From: Cloeon dipterum
Lineage: Eukaryota > Arthropoda > Insecta > Ephemeroptera > Baetidae
Assembly: GCF_949628265.1 (NCBI RefSeq)
Contig: NC_088786.1
Coordinates: 25,813,681 to 25,877,680, forward strand
Direction: 5' to 3'
DNA length: 64,000 nt
The notes beneath the pieces are model-generated. The model saw only the letters and a list, made by a program, of their open reading frames with translations, made no database searches and had not been told where the DNA came from. Of this stretch, positions 24,150 through 35,500 are shown one piece after another. Within the stretch, counting starts at the first letter, position 1, and every line of letters begins with the position of its first letter. The position numbers and the translations under genes are program-made.

Positions 24150-24623
24150 AATTATGGGCGCATGCAGCGCTCTAGTGCGGCGGGGCGCTTGGATTTGTCG
24201 AATCGGCGAGAGCGGATTCGACCAGGCAGGCGTTCGGAACTGAGAGCCGCGTTCGGCTGGGCAAACTGAAAGATATAAATCATCGCGGTGGTGGCGGCAC
24301 AGCCGGTTTCAGGGGCTGGCAAATGAGTGTGGCCGATAATTGGGCAATCAGCCTGGGAGGAGACTGCGCCGCCCGGCGCGCCAGCCAGCATCACAAAGTG
24401 CGCCTATCAACTAATAGCTGGCTGCCGAGAGAGGCGCAGTCAGTGTCGGACCCGCAAGCCGAGCGGAATCTCCTCCACCGCGCTCCTCGCTCGCTCGCTG
24501 ATCGCACGTGCACTCTGCACACAACGCAGCGCGCGCACACTCGTCCCGCGTGCTTCGGATTTTCCTTCCTCGCCAAATTGCCAATTGCGGGACCCCGGTT
24601 CGATGGTTTTCCACTGCTGAGAG
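24150..24623 (+). promoter_or_regulatory. Candidate promoter and first (untranslated) exon of the NK homeobox gene
   Basis: A GC- and CpG-rich island of about 470 bp in AT-rich surroundings ends in a good plus-strand donor (GAG|GTAACT, GT at 24624-24625). It lies 1.9 kb upstream of the first recognised homeobox-gene coding exon. Joining to the acceptor at 26514 would not keep the local ATG frame (24323) open into the homeobox frame, so it would be a 5' UTR exon. No TATA box or initiator was convincing. The assignment is inference from position, composition and the donor. Confidence 0.3.
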
Positions 24624-24904
24624 GTAACTCCACATTTTTATATATTAAAGAAATTATAAACTTCTGGCTTATCTTAACTTAGGATTGGTCTGATTTTAAA
24701 AATGTTTTCTCTACGGTAAAAAAAAATCTTGCAAGGAACTGATACCTTTTTCAGATTTTTGTGTGTTATGAATTGAGAAAGTAAATTTATACTTCAAAAA
24801 GCAGTTATGTAAACGATAAATGCGTGGCTTCTTGGCTCAATTTTCTTTAGTAAAATAATAAAAATTAAATAGGGTGACATTTGAGATATGAGATCAACAA
24901 ATTG

Positions 24905-25046
24905 ACGTCCTGGTCCCGGCAAAATTGCGCAACTTTCAACAACCAAACGCGAATTTCCTTGTTGCAAGAAAAGGTCAACAATCAATTCGACAATGAAAAT
25001 TTGGGTGTTTGTTGAACGTTGCGCAATTTTGCCGCGACCAGGACGT
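24905..25046. mobile_element. MITE-like foldback element, copy 2
   Basis: A 142-bp element. The left end reads ACGTCCTGGTCCCGGCAAAA, continuing TTGCGCAACTTTCAACAA. The right end, reverse complemented, reads ACGTCCTGGTCGCGGCAAAA, continuing TTGCGCAACGTTCAACAA. The first ~38 bp of the arms differ at only about two positions. The centre shares CAAGAAAAGG and ACAATGAAAATTTG with copy 1. There is no ORF. It lies between the candidate first exon and the first coding exon of the NK homeobox gene. TTG occurs on both flanks (24902-24904 and 25046-25048, partly overlapping the end), so a target-site duplication is uncertain. Confidence 0.75.
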
Positions 25047-26514
25047 TGAGGTCTTCATTCTCTCTCCATTATGTAGGAAAAAAATTAATCATAAATTAGG
25101 AAAATTTCTAGGCCATGAGAGAGTACAGTTGTGTTTCGACCGCTAAATGTATGATTGGGGAAACAAAAGTTGATGAATTAGGGCTTAAAACAATAGTAGA
25201 GCAGGACCTTTCCGAAGAAATATCGAAAAAAACTGCCCGCTACACACCGAGGAAGGTGCATACAATTTCTTCTGACAAGGATATATTTTAATTTGATAAA
25301 AATACATAATCACAGAAAAATATCAGCAAGCGGTACCTAAATTAAGTCTTCTCTTTTGCCAAATCTTGATTTTATGGAGTAACTTATACGGTTGATTCCT
25401 TTTAATAAATATATATTTGTGTGTACGAGAGCAATTATATAGCTGAAAATAGTCAATTTTGAATGTCCATACATACAATACAAAAATAAAAACTCCCGAT
25501 ATGAGAACATCCTTGTTTTCCCCTTTAGTGATCAATGGAGTCGTTAGCAATAAACTCATTTGTTCCTTCTCGTGTAGTAATAATAACAGCACTGATAGTC
25601 ATCTGCCTCACCAAGAATGAAATTTGTGCTATAAAGAAAGAGTGATTTAAGCGCCTGCTTACGTCTAATTAATTGCCAGCGAGTGCATGCGGGTTGTAAA
25701 AGTTAATATCATCCACATTTTATTCGAAACATGCGTAAGTCGTTTTAACTCATCGGCAGTATTTGAGCTAAATTATGCAATGCTTTCTACATATGCGCAA
25801 ATGTGTGATTTATTAATTATTGCTCTGATTGTGAGAGAAATTTTTCCATGTATGACTAATCGATTAGCTCACTTGTAGCATTTAACGTGACTTGTTCAAA
25901 AGGCTTAAAAATTTCGCTATCTCATAAAAAATAGTTAAAAATGCGTAGTTTAATTAATTATCCAATTTTACCGGTTCGCGTGGGAATTAATGGATTGATG
26001 CCTGGACCGATTAATAATGGTTTTAAAAATCAAAATTTAGAAAATAAATTTAATGAAGGTGAAACTAGTGCTACAGTTGATTCTATTAATTGTCTCTTTT
26101 CCTTTGCACAATTCAAAACGGTTCTTGACTTGTTGGTACGGGCGCCTGGTCATGGCGCCTCTTAGGCGAGTAACAGGCCAAAGAGTGTCACAACACTATG
26201 ATTAAGAATAAAAAAAGGATGTTAAAATATTTTGTTAGTCCTATTGATTCTGCTTCCTTGCACGATGCTTAAATTTCCCTTCTAACGGAACAAGCAAATG
26301 GAAAAATGTGTCTTCCATCATGTCAATTTGTTAAAACCATTTTTTTGTAAACATTTGTAACTTAATTTTTATGCAAACATTTTTTTCTTCATAATCAAGA
26401 AATTGGGAATTGTCCAAACAATTATTTCTCTTTTTAATTGCATCTTATCCATTGAGAAAATGGATCCCTTTCTTTTATTTTGAAATGAAAAAAAGTGAAC
26501 TTGTGATGTTTCAG
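25047..26514. other. AT-rich sequence before the first recognised NK-homeobox coding exon
   Basis: AT-rich DNA that is probably the last part of a 5' intron. An open frame at 25,941-26,165 has no recognisable domain and an unremarkable composition. Nothing else was identified except the acceptor at its right end (TTTCAG, 26509-26514). Confidence 0.45.
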
Positions 26515-29500
26515 CCCCTGGTTGATGAACTCATCGGCGATGCAGCAACAAGCGCATATGGTGGAGCACCGTTTGCCCCTGGCGACCCCCAGTCCGGGCC
26601 ACAACTCGCCCCTCAGCCCTGAGGGCTGCGCCGAAGACTCGCCCCTGCAGCCGCCCAGCGAGACGTCGTCCTCGCCGTCGCCGCACACAACCGTCTCGCT
26701 GGCCACGACGGTCAGCGTGACCAGCGCGCCCAACAGTTGCCCCACTTGGTGGCATCCTCACGTGTACGCGCGGCCCCCGAAGCGGCCCACGCCGCACTTC
26801 ATCGACAACATTTTGGGCAAGGCGGCGGAAGGGGCCGCCACCGATGAACAGCCCCTCAACCTTACCACCAAGCCGAGGGACGCGGCGGCCCCCAAGGTGA
26901 CGCCTCCAGCGCCCGCTCGCCCCTTCCGAGAGCCACCCTTGCTCAATGGAGCCCACAGATTTGAGTCTAAGTCTGCAACTCCTACAAAAGGTACTGTGCT
27001 TTTTACGATTTTTTTCTTACAAGTAAACATCGCGGTCCGACTGCCCCTTATATCTTTTTTGCATCAATTGTTCACATTATTGTTGCAGACATGAACCAGG
27101 CAAAAATTTTGTATCTAGCATAGCTTTTGAGTTACGGACAGGACATTTTTATAGAATACCTTAAAAATCGATTTAAAATTGCAATTATTGTTCATTCACG
27201 ATAATTTTTGGGTTTTATAAAAATTCTTATTGGTGAGACAAACTGTTAGGAGTCATTTTTTTACTCTCTGAAAAACCACTTAATTTTTTCATTATCACTT
27301 TGGGCTCATGAAACCGTTAAACATTTTTAAAAGCTCATAAAATTCTATGTTGTAGTCATCTGAATTTTTTGGTGTTGCAAATATTTTAAAAAGTAACATA
27401 GAAAATTTAATTTAAGTACAAAATAATTTAAAATTTTATTTTTCTATTTTAGCCAGATAATGAAATTTACCCTAATCTCTTAAAAACTACTAGCAGCAGT
27501 TCTATTTTAATATTTCAATCCGTTGGCTATATAGAAAATACCTTTTTTAATAAGCAAACATGTAAAATATTGTTTAACTTCGCAAAAAACAAGAGAAATA
27601 GCCAAAATTACAAAAATTACATTTCGATCGATTCGTCAAGGAAAGTCTGCATAACAAATAATTTCACAATGATTGGTTAAAAATTAACCATTTTTTGTTA
27701 CCCACAAGGCCTGATAGTAGCTATAGAAGGTTTGTTGGCTCCATAGCTCGTCACCTATGGTGCTAGATATAAACTTTTATTGGTCATTTTCTACCAATTT
27801 CATGAAAGCCTACACACGTCTGATCCAAAAAAATCTTTTAATTTCGGTCTTTTTTTTAAACAGACCCATAGAAATTTTGTATCAAAAAATTTCCACGCTG
27901 CTTGATCCATTGAAAGCTAAGAATTGATAACGAAAGGTGAGAGCTCGGCCCACAGAGGGGTCCCGTTGTTTGGCTTCTTGTCCTCGACGAAATTTGTATC
28001 TTTTTTTTAGAAAGAGTAAAACGATTGCAATTAAGCTCGATATTCGGAATTTTTTTCATATTCAAGAATTCAAAGCTCCTTTTGAAATATATTAGCTGAA
28101 GTTCAAAGAACGCAGTTTTTTTCGGTTTAAATGGTACGTGCAAAACGCAACAATCTGCATGAATTGAATAACTCCGGCAGCCAATTAAAACTCCGCCAAT
28201 AAAAATTAGCTGCAGGGGCATTAAGAAATATGTAAAAGATCTCTCGCAATTTAACTGCTTATAAAATACTTTCCGTGAATATTCTGCTCGCACGATATGC
28301 CAGACGACTAAAATCATAAAGAGGGGCGAACACACTAACCGTATAAAGAACAGGAATTTTTCAATAAAAAAGCCGCACGCAATTTTAAAATCCGCGTACT
28401 TTGAGTCGGAGGGAAATTCGCCTCACGCTCGGCTTATTATTCAGCTCGCACATTATTTTTGATCTTGCCAGAATCGAAAGAGCTTTTGAAAAAATTCGCT
28501 GACTCGCGAGCATTGGAAGTCGCTCGCGCGAGCAGTGTATAATTGAGCGAATAGGAGTTGCCGGTAAGAGGAGGCGGTTTTGCACCTCTCATATCCTGCG
28601 TGCAATTTGATACGCGCGCTCCCAGCTCAAGACGCGCATTCCTACTTAATGAACAGCGTATTAGCTCGGTGTTGTGATATCCGCCCAATGAGCTGATTCA
28701 ATGCTTTTATTGACGCAAAGTGAATATGAAAAGTGCACACATGCATAATGTCTCGTGTCGAATGCGGCGGGAAGTCGATTTTGTCGAGTCAAGTCTCTTT
28801 TCTGAAAAAATATTCCATATTTATAGCTTGGAATTTACCTGTCCAATTAAATGCTATTTTGGACAGGCCGAAAACAGTCCCACCCACGAAGTTACAGCTG
28901 CAATCAACGCCTTTCACCTGATTTCATTAAATAAAAAAGCGGCTCTCGTTCGCGCATCACGGCCTCCAGCGGCGGCGGCTTAAAAACGCTGCTCGTGTTA
29001 CACTAAAAGGCATTTAAAAATTTCCCACCGACGCGCCGATTCACCAAATTGGTTTGTAAATATTTAATCTGAGGAAGTTGGCTCGGCTGGTGGGCGGTGG
29101 TTTTTCATTGTTCGCTGCGCGCATGGCTCTGCATTTCGATGTGCTCGCTGTATTATACACACTTAATGGATAACGCCTCGCTCTTTTTATATTTACATAA
29201 TTTTTCAAGTTTTCCCTCGACGCGACGCACACTCCGCAGTTAAAACGTTTCGCAAGAAGTGTTGCCTTCCACCAGGAAAACAAAATTCTTTTTTCACGAA
29301 AGGGAAATTCATTGGAAAATTTGCAAACAAGCTTTTCGTTAAATTGCTTCTATTTTCTCTGTAATGCAGATAGGTTCCAGGATATTTTATTGAGGATACA
29401 TATCGATAATGATTGATTACAGGATATACCTAAAGTAGAGAGTTTACTTAATGATTAAGAGTATGAGCATGATTGGTGGGATGCTAAATATTATTATTTT

Positions 29501-32500
29501 TGATATTCTTATTAGAACAGAAAAATCGGTCGACAATTTTTATAAACAGTAGATAATTCATTTAAAATCTATCAGACAAAAGTATTAGAGTATAAAAAAT
29601 ACACAAGAAAAATTAAGATGAAACTTAAAAATCTTCTATGGCTAAATTTCATTACGCTTTTTGTCGAATGTCTTGAGCAACATGCATTATTCTGGAAAAA
29701 TCGTCAACTACTGAGAGTCTAAGTATTTAAATTCTCAACAAATTGCTTCTTGACAATCTCAAAGCACGCTCACTTTATATACCTGATGAGTGAATACAAT
29801 TTCCATACTTTGCGCTCGTTTTCGTGGCGTAAAGAACAGCTCTTCTAACAGCACGGAACGTGCACACGATCCTTGCCTGAGTACAAAAAATGCTGTTTGT
29901 TGTGTGTGAAAATAATGCAGCTGCTGCGCCGCGTGAATATTGCTGCAGAAATAGCGTGTTTGCCGCTACGATCGTTGCTCATTTCCGCTTTTTTTTGCCA
30001 CTAATCTGTATGTCAACCTCACACTTCGCTCAACTATCAGATGCGGAATATGTACGATTTCGAGCACTTGATGACACTCTCACCGCGTGCTCATTCTAAA
30101 TATATGCTTTGTTGGTTTTTTGGAATGGAAAGATAAAAATTAAGTTAGCTCTAAACTACAAGTGCAATTAGCTAGTTGAGGTCTTAATTGATATTTAATT
30201 GCTGATTGCGGTACAGTTCTTTAAATTATAAGGATAAAATTTCACACTCTCAATGCCTGTTTAATTTTTTATTTTCTCTGCATTTTTTAATGCAAGAATA
30301 GTTGTAAAAATTAAGCGCACTAGTCAGCAATAATTCTGAATTTCACCCATTTTTTTTAATGATATATGCTCTGGAAATTTAATGCACCGAAAAATTGCAC
30401 GAGCCAAAAATTTTCCTAATCAATCAGTAAGAAAATAATATATTTAGAATAAATCTCTTGGAAATTAGCTTTCATAAACAATGCTGTTGCTGCAATAATT
30501 GCTCATGGCTCTTTCCTTGAAGGTTTTCGCGCTAGAGAACGAGTTAATTAAGCTAAAAAAGCTACACGACACCTAGCCTGCCGGTATCGGTGTAACGAAT
30601 CTCGCGAGAATTCCACTCGTGAAGTCGAAATCTAATGACAAGATCTCAATTACGCTAAAGAGCAGCGCGGGAGTGAACGAACACACACATACAATTTCAC
30701 GACGCGTCGCTAACAACCCGTGAGTTTGTGTGTGCGCGCTGTGCACCGGCGAAAATAAATAATAATGAAATGCAGTGCAAGCTCACTAGAGTGATGCTCG
30801 CTGGCATGAAGCTTTGTTGCTCTGCGCTGCGGCTGTGAACCAAACTGATGTATTGGATTGCATGCTACACAGTTGGTCGCTCGCTTGGTTGGTTGGCTGA
30901 AGGGCTCTGGGAATAACAAAGTTGTTATTTTGTGTATGCAGAGTGGAGCTCTCTGCTGCCGCGACTGCTGCTGGGTGGTGTGACTCAGACAAAGACTTTA
31001 ATTGAATTGCAGATGACTATCGTGCCGGCTGATTGCCGTCAAATATAACATGACCTCCCCTCGCTTTTGCATCAATTTCGCACAACACACCTCACCATAG
31101 CTCCGAACAAGATTAATTCGCGCATTTCAAAAGGGACTGATCAGGCATAACTATTTGTACACGTTGGTTCCAATGTGCATGATTTGTGGTCTCCGGCTCG
31201 AGTGTCTGAAATTAATTGGTTCTCGTCGAGCGTCCAAATGGTAATTGAGTTATTGGTGTGTCTTCAATTATCAACGCTGGCGGTGCCAACAAACGGTTAA
31301 GATCGCCTCTCTGTCTCTTTTTCTCTCGTGCTCGCTTCGCTCTCTATTGTAAGCCAGATCCATTCATAGGCAGATAAATAAAACCGGCGAGAAAGAGAGA
31401 AGAGATTTGGGCCGCGTCCAAATTCCCTGCCCGCGCTGAGTGACTGACTAACCGACTCGTGGATGAACTAACTCACTTTGCAAATCTGCCGTTTCCTAAC
31501 CTGCTCGTTTAGTCACTCCCCGAGACGGGACAAAGTGCTGATGGCTCAAAATTTTTAATGAGCATGTGATAAAACGGCTAATTGATGCTCCTTTCCGTGC
31601 AACCTATAATTTGATACCGCGTTGGTTCCTCCTCTATACCGCAATGACGTGGAATGCACAGTAAAAATCCGGACCGTGTCCTTGAAAGTAATTGATTTTC
31701 CTCTGACTGTTGCGTAATGCTTCGATAGCTGTTAAAGGGGCCTTATAAAATGGATTCATTTAGGACAATAATAAAAAAGGATTGGTTTGGAAAGAGAGAC
31801 GATTTTTTGAAAATTTAGGCTCCAAAACGAAAAAATTGCAATAAATTTTCAGATTTGTTCTTATTTTTAAAAATTGAAGCAACACTAAACAATAATACAT
31901 GGTGGCAGATTTGGATTCCTCTCGATTAGATAATTTAACTATGCAATCTATTCTTAAAAATATACAGTGCAAACTTTTCAATCTTCCAGTTTATGCAGTG
32001 GCCAAAAGGATTTTTCCAGCTTTCGCATTATCATTCCACTTTGAAAAGAATATTCAATTAATTATGGTAACAATCAAGAATAAGAGTGCGGTCGCGAGAT
32101 GCGCAAAAAGGCGATTGAATAATTCAAGGGAGGTGCAGCGAAGAGCGAGCGGCACGACACGAAATTGAAGTGAGCAATCAGAGAGCCGGTCACGCAAGGC
32201 CATTACACACGAAATTGCACGGAACAGTGTCCAGCAGTGTTCAAAGCAATACACTGCAAGAGCGTAAGCGTTGTCCGCGCGCCGCATAAGAAATACAAAT
32301 AATAATGTAGCAGCAACCTCTCGTGTCTATTAACGCGCGCTGCCTTTCGCAGAGCCGCGCACGGTGACGTCAGCTGTGATACAAACTATCATATAAACGA
32401 GGCTCAATCTGCTGAATAATTGAGCAGACGTGGCGTGCGTTATTTCTCTTCTGCCGCGGCCCGGCCGGGCAAAGTCATTGGCTCGGCATTTCCTCGTGGA

Positions 32501-35500
32501 ATGAAGTAGTGTCGTGCTAATGCTAAGCCGCCGCGAACTGGGTTATGTGGAAGGCAATAAATGCGTGCACATTCTGTACTCAACGCGCATCATAAACCAT
32601 TGCGCCAAAGTGGCTCTTTTTTCTTGTTAAACAGACTTGACGCAATTATTAAACCATATAAGTGCGTTCCAGTAAATTCTATTGTTCATTTTCTCATTTA
32701 TTTAATATACTGCTTCATGATGATATTATAGCAGAGATCTTCCTATTGAGGGTTGCGATTTTTTGACAAAAAAATTAGAGTGCCATTTGATCACCATTTA
32801 TACAAATTATTTTTTGACAAATTTTAGTTTAAATTAGACCCATTTTTTTCTTCACCTTTTTCCAATAATATCATTTTCCAGGGTTTCCGAATCTAATAAG
32901 TTGGATTTCGCGTCCAAAAGAATTTTTAACATCAAATCCAGTCAATTTCACTCGCAGTGTTTCAGTGAAAAGTCTGATATTTGGAAATATACCTGGCCCG
33001 AATCTTTCCTCAAGCTCTGTAGAAGTCAGCATCTGATGACACAGCTCAACAGGATGAGCAGCTGAAAAAACACAATTGCAGCTCAAAATTTAACAATTAA
33101 ACTCGCCTAAATCATCTGTTTCCACTTGATAAAAAAATTAGAAACGTTAGCACGCAACGATAAAATAATTGTGATGTACAGGCCAATTTTAGTGAATTTC
33201 GCGTAAAATACTTGAAAAAAATTCGAATTTATAAACAATTTACAGAGTTGTTCGACAGATTTCAAATTGCATGAATCAATTCATGCTCATTTAGTGTCAT
33301 AGACCGATTCAGACGACGAACAGAAAAAAAGGAAAATTTCCTAACATTCCCAACCCTTTTTTCCCCGGAAAATATCACAAGAGGAAAGATTTTAGTTGGT
33401 AGGTTTCATTTACATAAAACTTTTGTAAAATTATAAAGTACTTGTATAATACGTTTTCATTCATAAACCAACTAATATTTTATAATAATTTGCATGCATA
33501 ATCGCACAGCAAATGCGAATTTAAAGAGCGAAAACTGAACATTTTGGCAGTTTCGTTAAATTCCATTGATTCAGTTAAGCAAATAGAGCCCAATAATGCA
33601 AAATCCATTACATTTCGTGGAAATTTCTATTCAATTACACTCTGAAGCGATATCTATAGGTGTCTGTGCCTGACACATTTCCACTAAGTAATTAATTTTG
33701 CGTTCAAAAAACTCGAGCGTCTCACTTTTGACTGATTTGAGCCCGCGGCGCAACACCGCGGAGCGCGCGAAAATCGTCATAATGCAGATATATAGGCGGC
33801 GACGGAGCTAGCGTGCGAGATGCAAACAACAACTGCTTTTTGTGCGTGCTCTCGGTTGGAAGAAGACATCAGTCAGTTAGTTTTCCGTCTCTTGCAAGGA
33901 GAGCGTCGCAGTCATATTAGAAGGGATGAGAGGCTCAAATTTTGCCACTTGTAGGGGCCGGCGTCTCCGAGACGGAATGGGACGAATTTCTCAGGCAAGC
34001 GCGAAGACTGCTGCTACTGGCTGGCAATGATGGATGTGTTTGATCCTCGAGATACAACACAAAACCAGCCAGCATCCATCAGCCGCGCGGCCCTAGTAAC
34101 CAAGGCAACCCCCATGCCATTGCGCGCACACTTTTGTCACTTTGGGTCGTGTTTCTAATGGCAACTTGGCGATTAGGGGGACACATCAAAAAACACACAC
34201 TCGCTCGCCCGCCGCTCTCGCTCTCTCTCGGCAGCAAACAATAAAACGGCGCAAGTGGCGCTGTCACAATTGATGGCACAATTTAATAATAATCTCTTTT
34301 GAGGCTCTGCGAGCTCGCTTTTATTGCGTGTTTGCCAAGCGGCGAGACTGCCGAAAGACTTAAACACGTCGTTTTAGCACACTGTGCGTAGAGTGGCCCA
34401 CTAAAATGACCCATTTGTGCTCGGCAAACAAATCGTTGTTGCGTTTTACTACTTCTGCTAATGTAATTCCCAAAATTACTCTAGATATTTATGTTTGCGT
34501 TTCATTCAATTTATCGTTCGTTCGCTGAAAATGCGTTAAACTCTTGAGTGTTTCAAAATGCCGAGGTTTCACAATCTCCAAGCCGCAATTGCGCGGAAAC
34601 GCGGGCGCAATTGGTTCTCTCTTACTCTCTTTGACTGTGAGTTCCAACTCACAAGAGCTTGTAAACTCGGGTATATTGTTAACGCACTCGCACGTGAAGC
34701 CAGTCAACGTGTGAGAGCAGGCACCGCGAGTTTTAATACAAACTCGCATGCATACATTTATAACCGAGGGCATGAAAATTCCATCTGTGTCGTCTCGTTA
34801 ATGGCGCAGCGAGAAGCTGGGCTGTTAAAATTGTTGACTTTTCGTATTTGAAGTTAATTTGTATTCATTTACATGGGAGCTGGCATTACGGTGAATAATG
34901 ACTCGGCAAGAGTTATCCGATCAGGCTTGTTATTTCGCTGTCTCATTAGCGCACCGCCAGAACGACTTGCAATACTCGCCTTCCTTCGCTCTTCTGCGCT
35001 TGTAAATGATCTCGTGTAAGTCAAACTCTCTCACACTCCAGCAGCAGTATGGAAATGCGCTCTTCAAAAGTGCACAAGATGAGACTTGCGGAGAAATCTC
35101 GCTGCTAAATTCTAATTTATGAGTGTCAAAGCAAAGAATTTTTTCTCATAACCTTCTTCTTATTTACAACGCTATAGAAAAGTAGAGCGGAATCTTCTTC
35201 CTTTTCCAATTTATATAACAAAGGTCGGGGCAGAATAGTAAAGCGCTAACACAGACTATTGCGTGCTGAGAAATGTCAGAGATAAAAATGAAGGGAGTCA
35301 CTTTTCTCTACGGAGCTCATTTTAACCCATCCAATCGCTCACATTTCCATCCGCGCCGCTGCATAGTCGCAATTAAATATCAAATATCATCAATTTGCTG
35401 CTTCCTTCCCAACAAAGTCGAAACCGTTTTCACAATTATAACAGGCGCGGTGCATTTATATCGATCAGTTCTGAACTGGCTTCTTGGACCAACTCTTTTA

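Noticed and set aside
26130..26170. CCTGGTCATGGCGCC-like words resembling the foldback element ends
   Set aside because: Only a short match; it lacks the TTGCGCA motif, the second arm and the shared interior, so it is not a third copy.
27856..28335. A 159-codon minus-strand open frame in the homeobox intron
   Set aside because: Hydrophobic, AT-driven composition, no domain, no splice or poly(A) context; plausible by chance over many kilobases.
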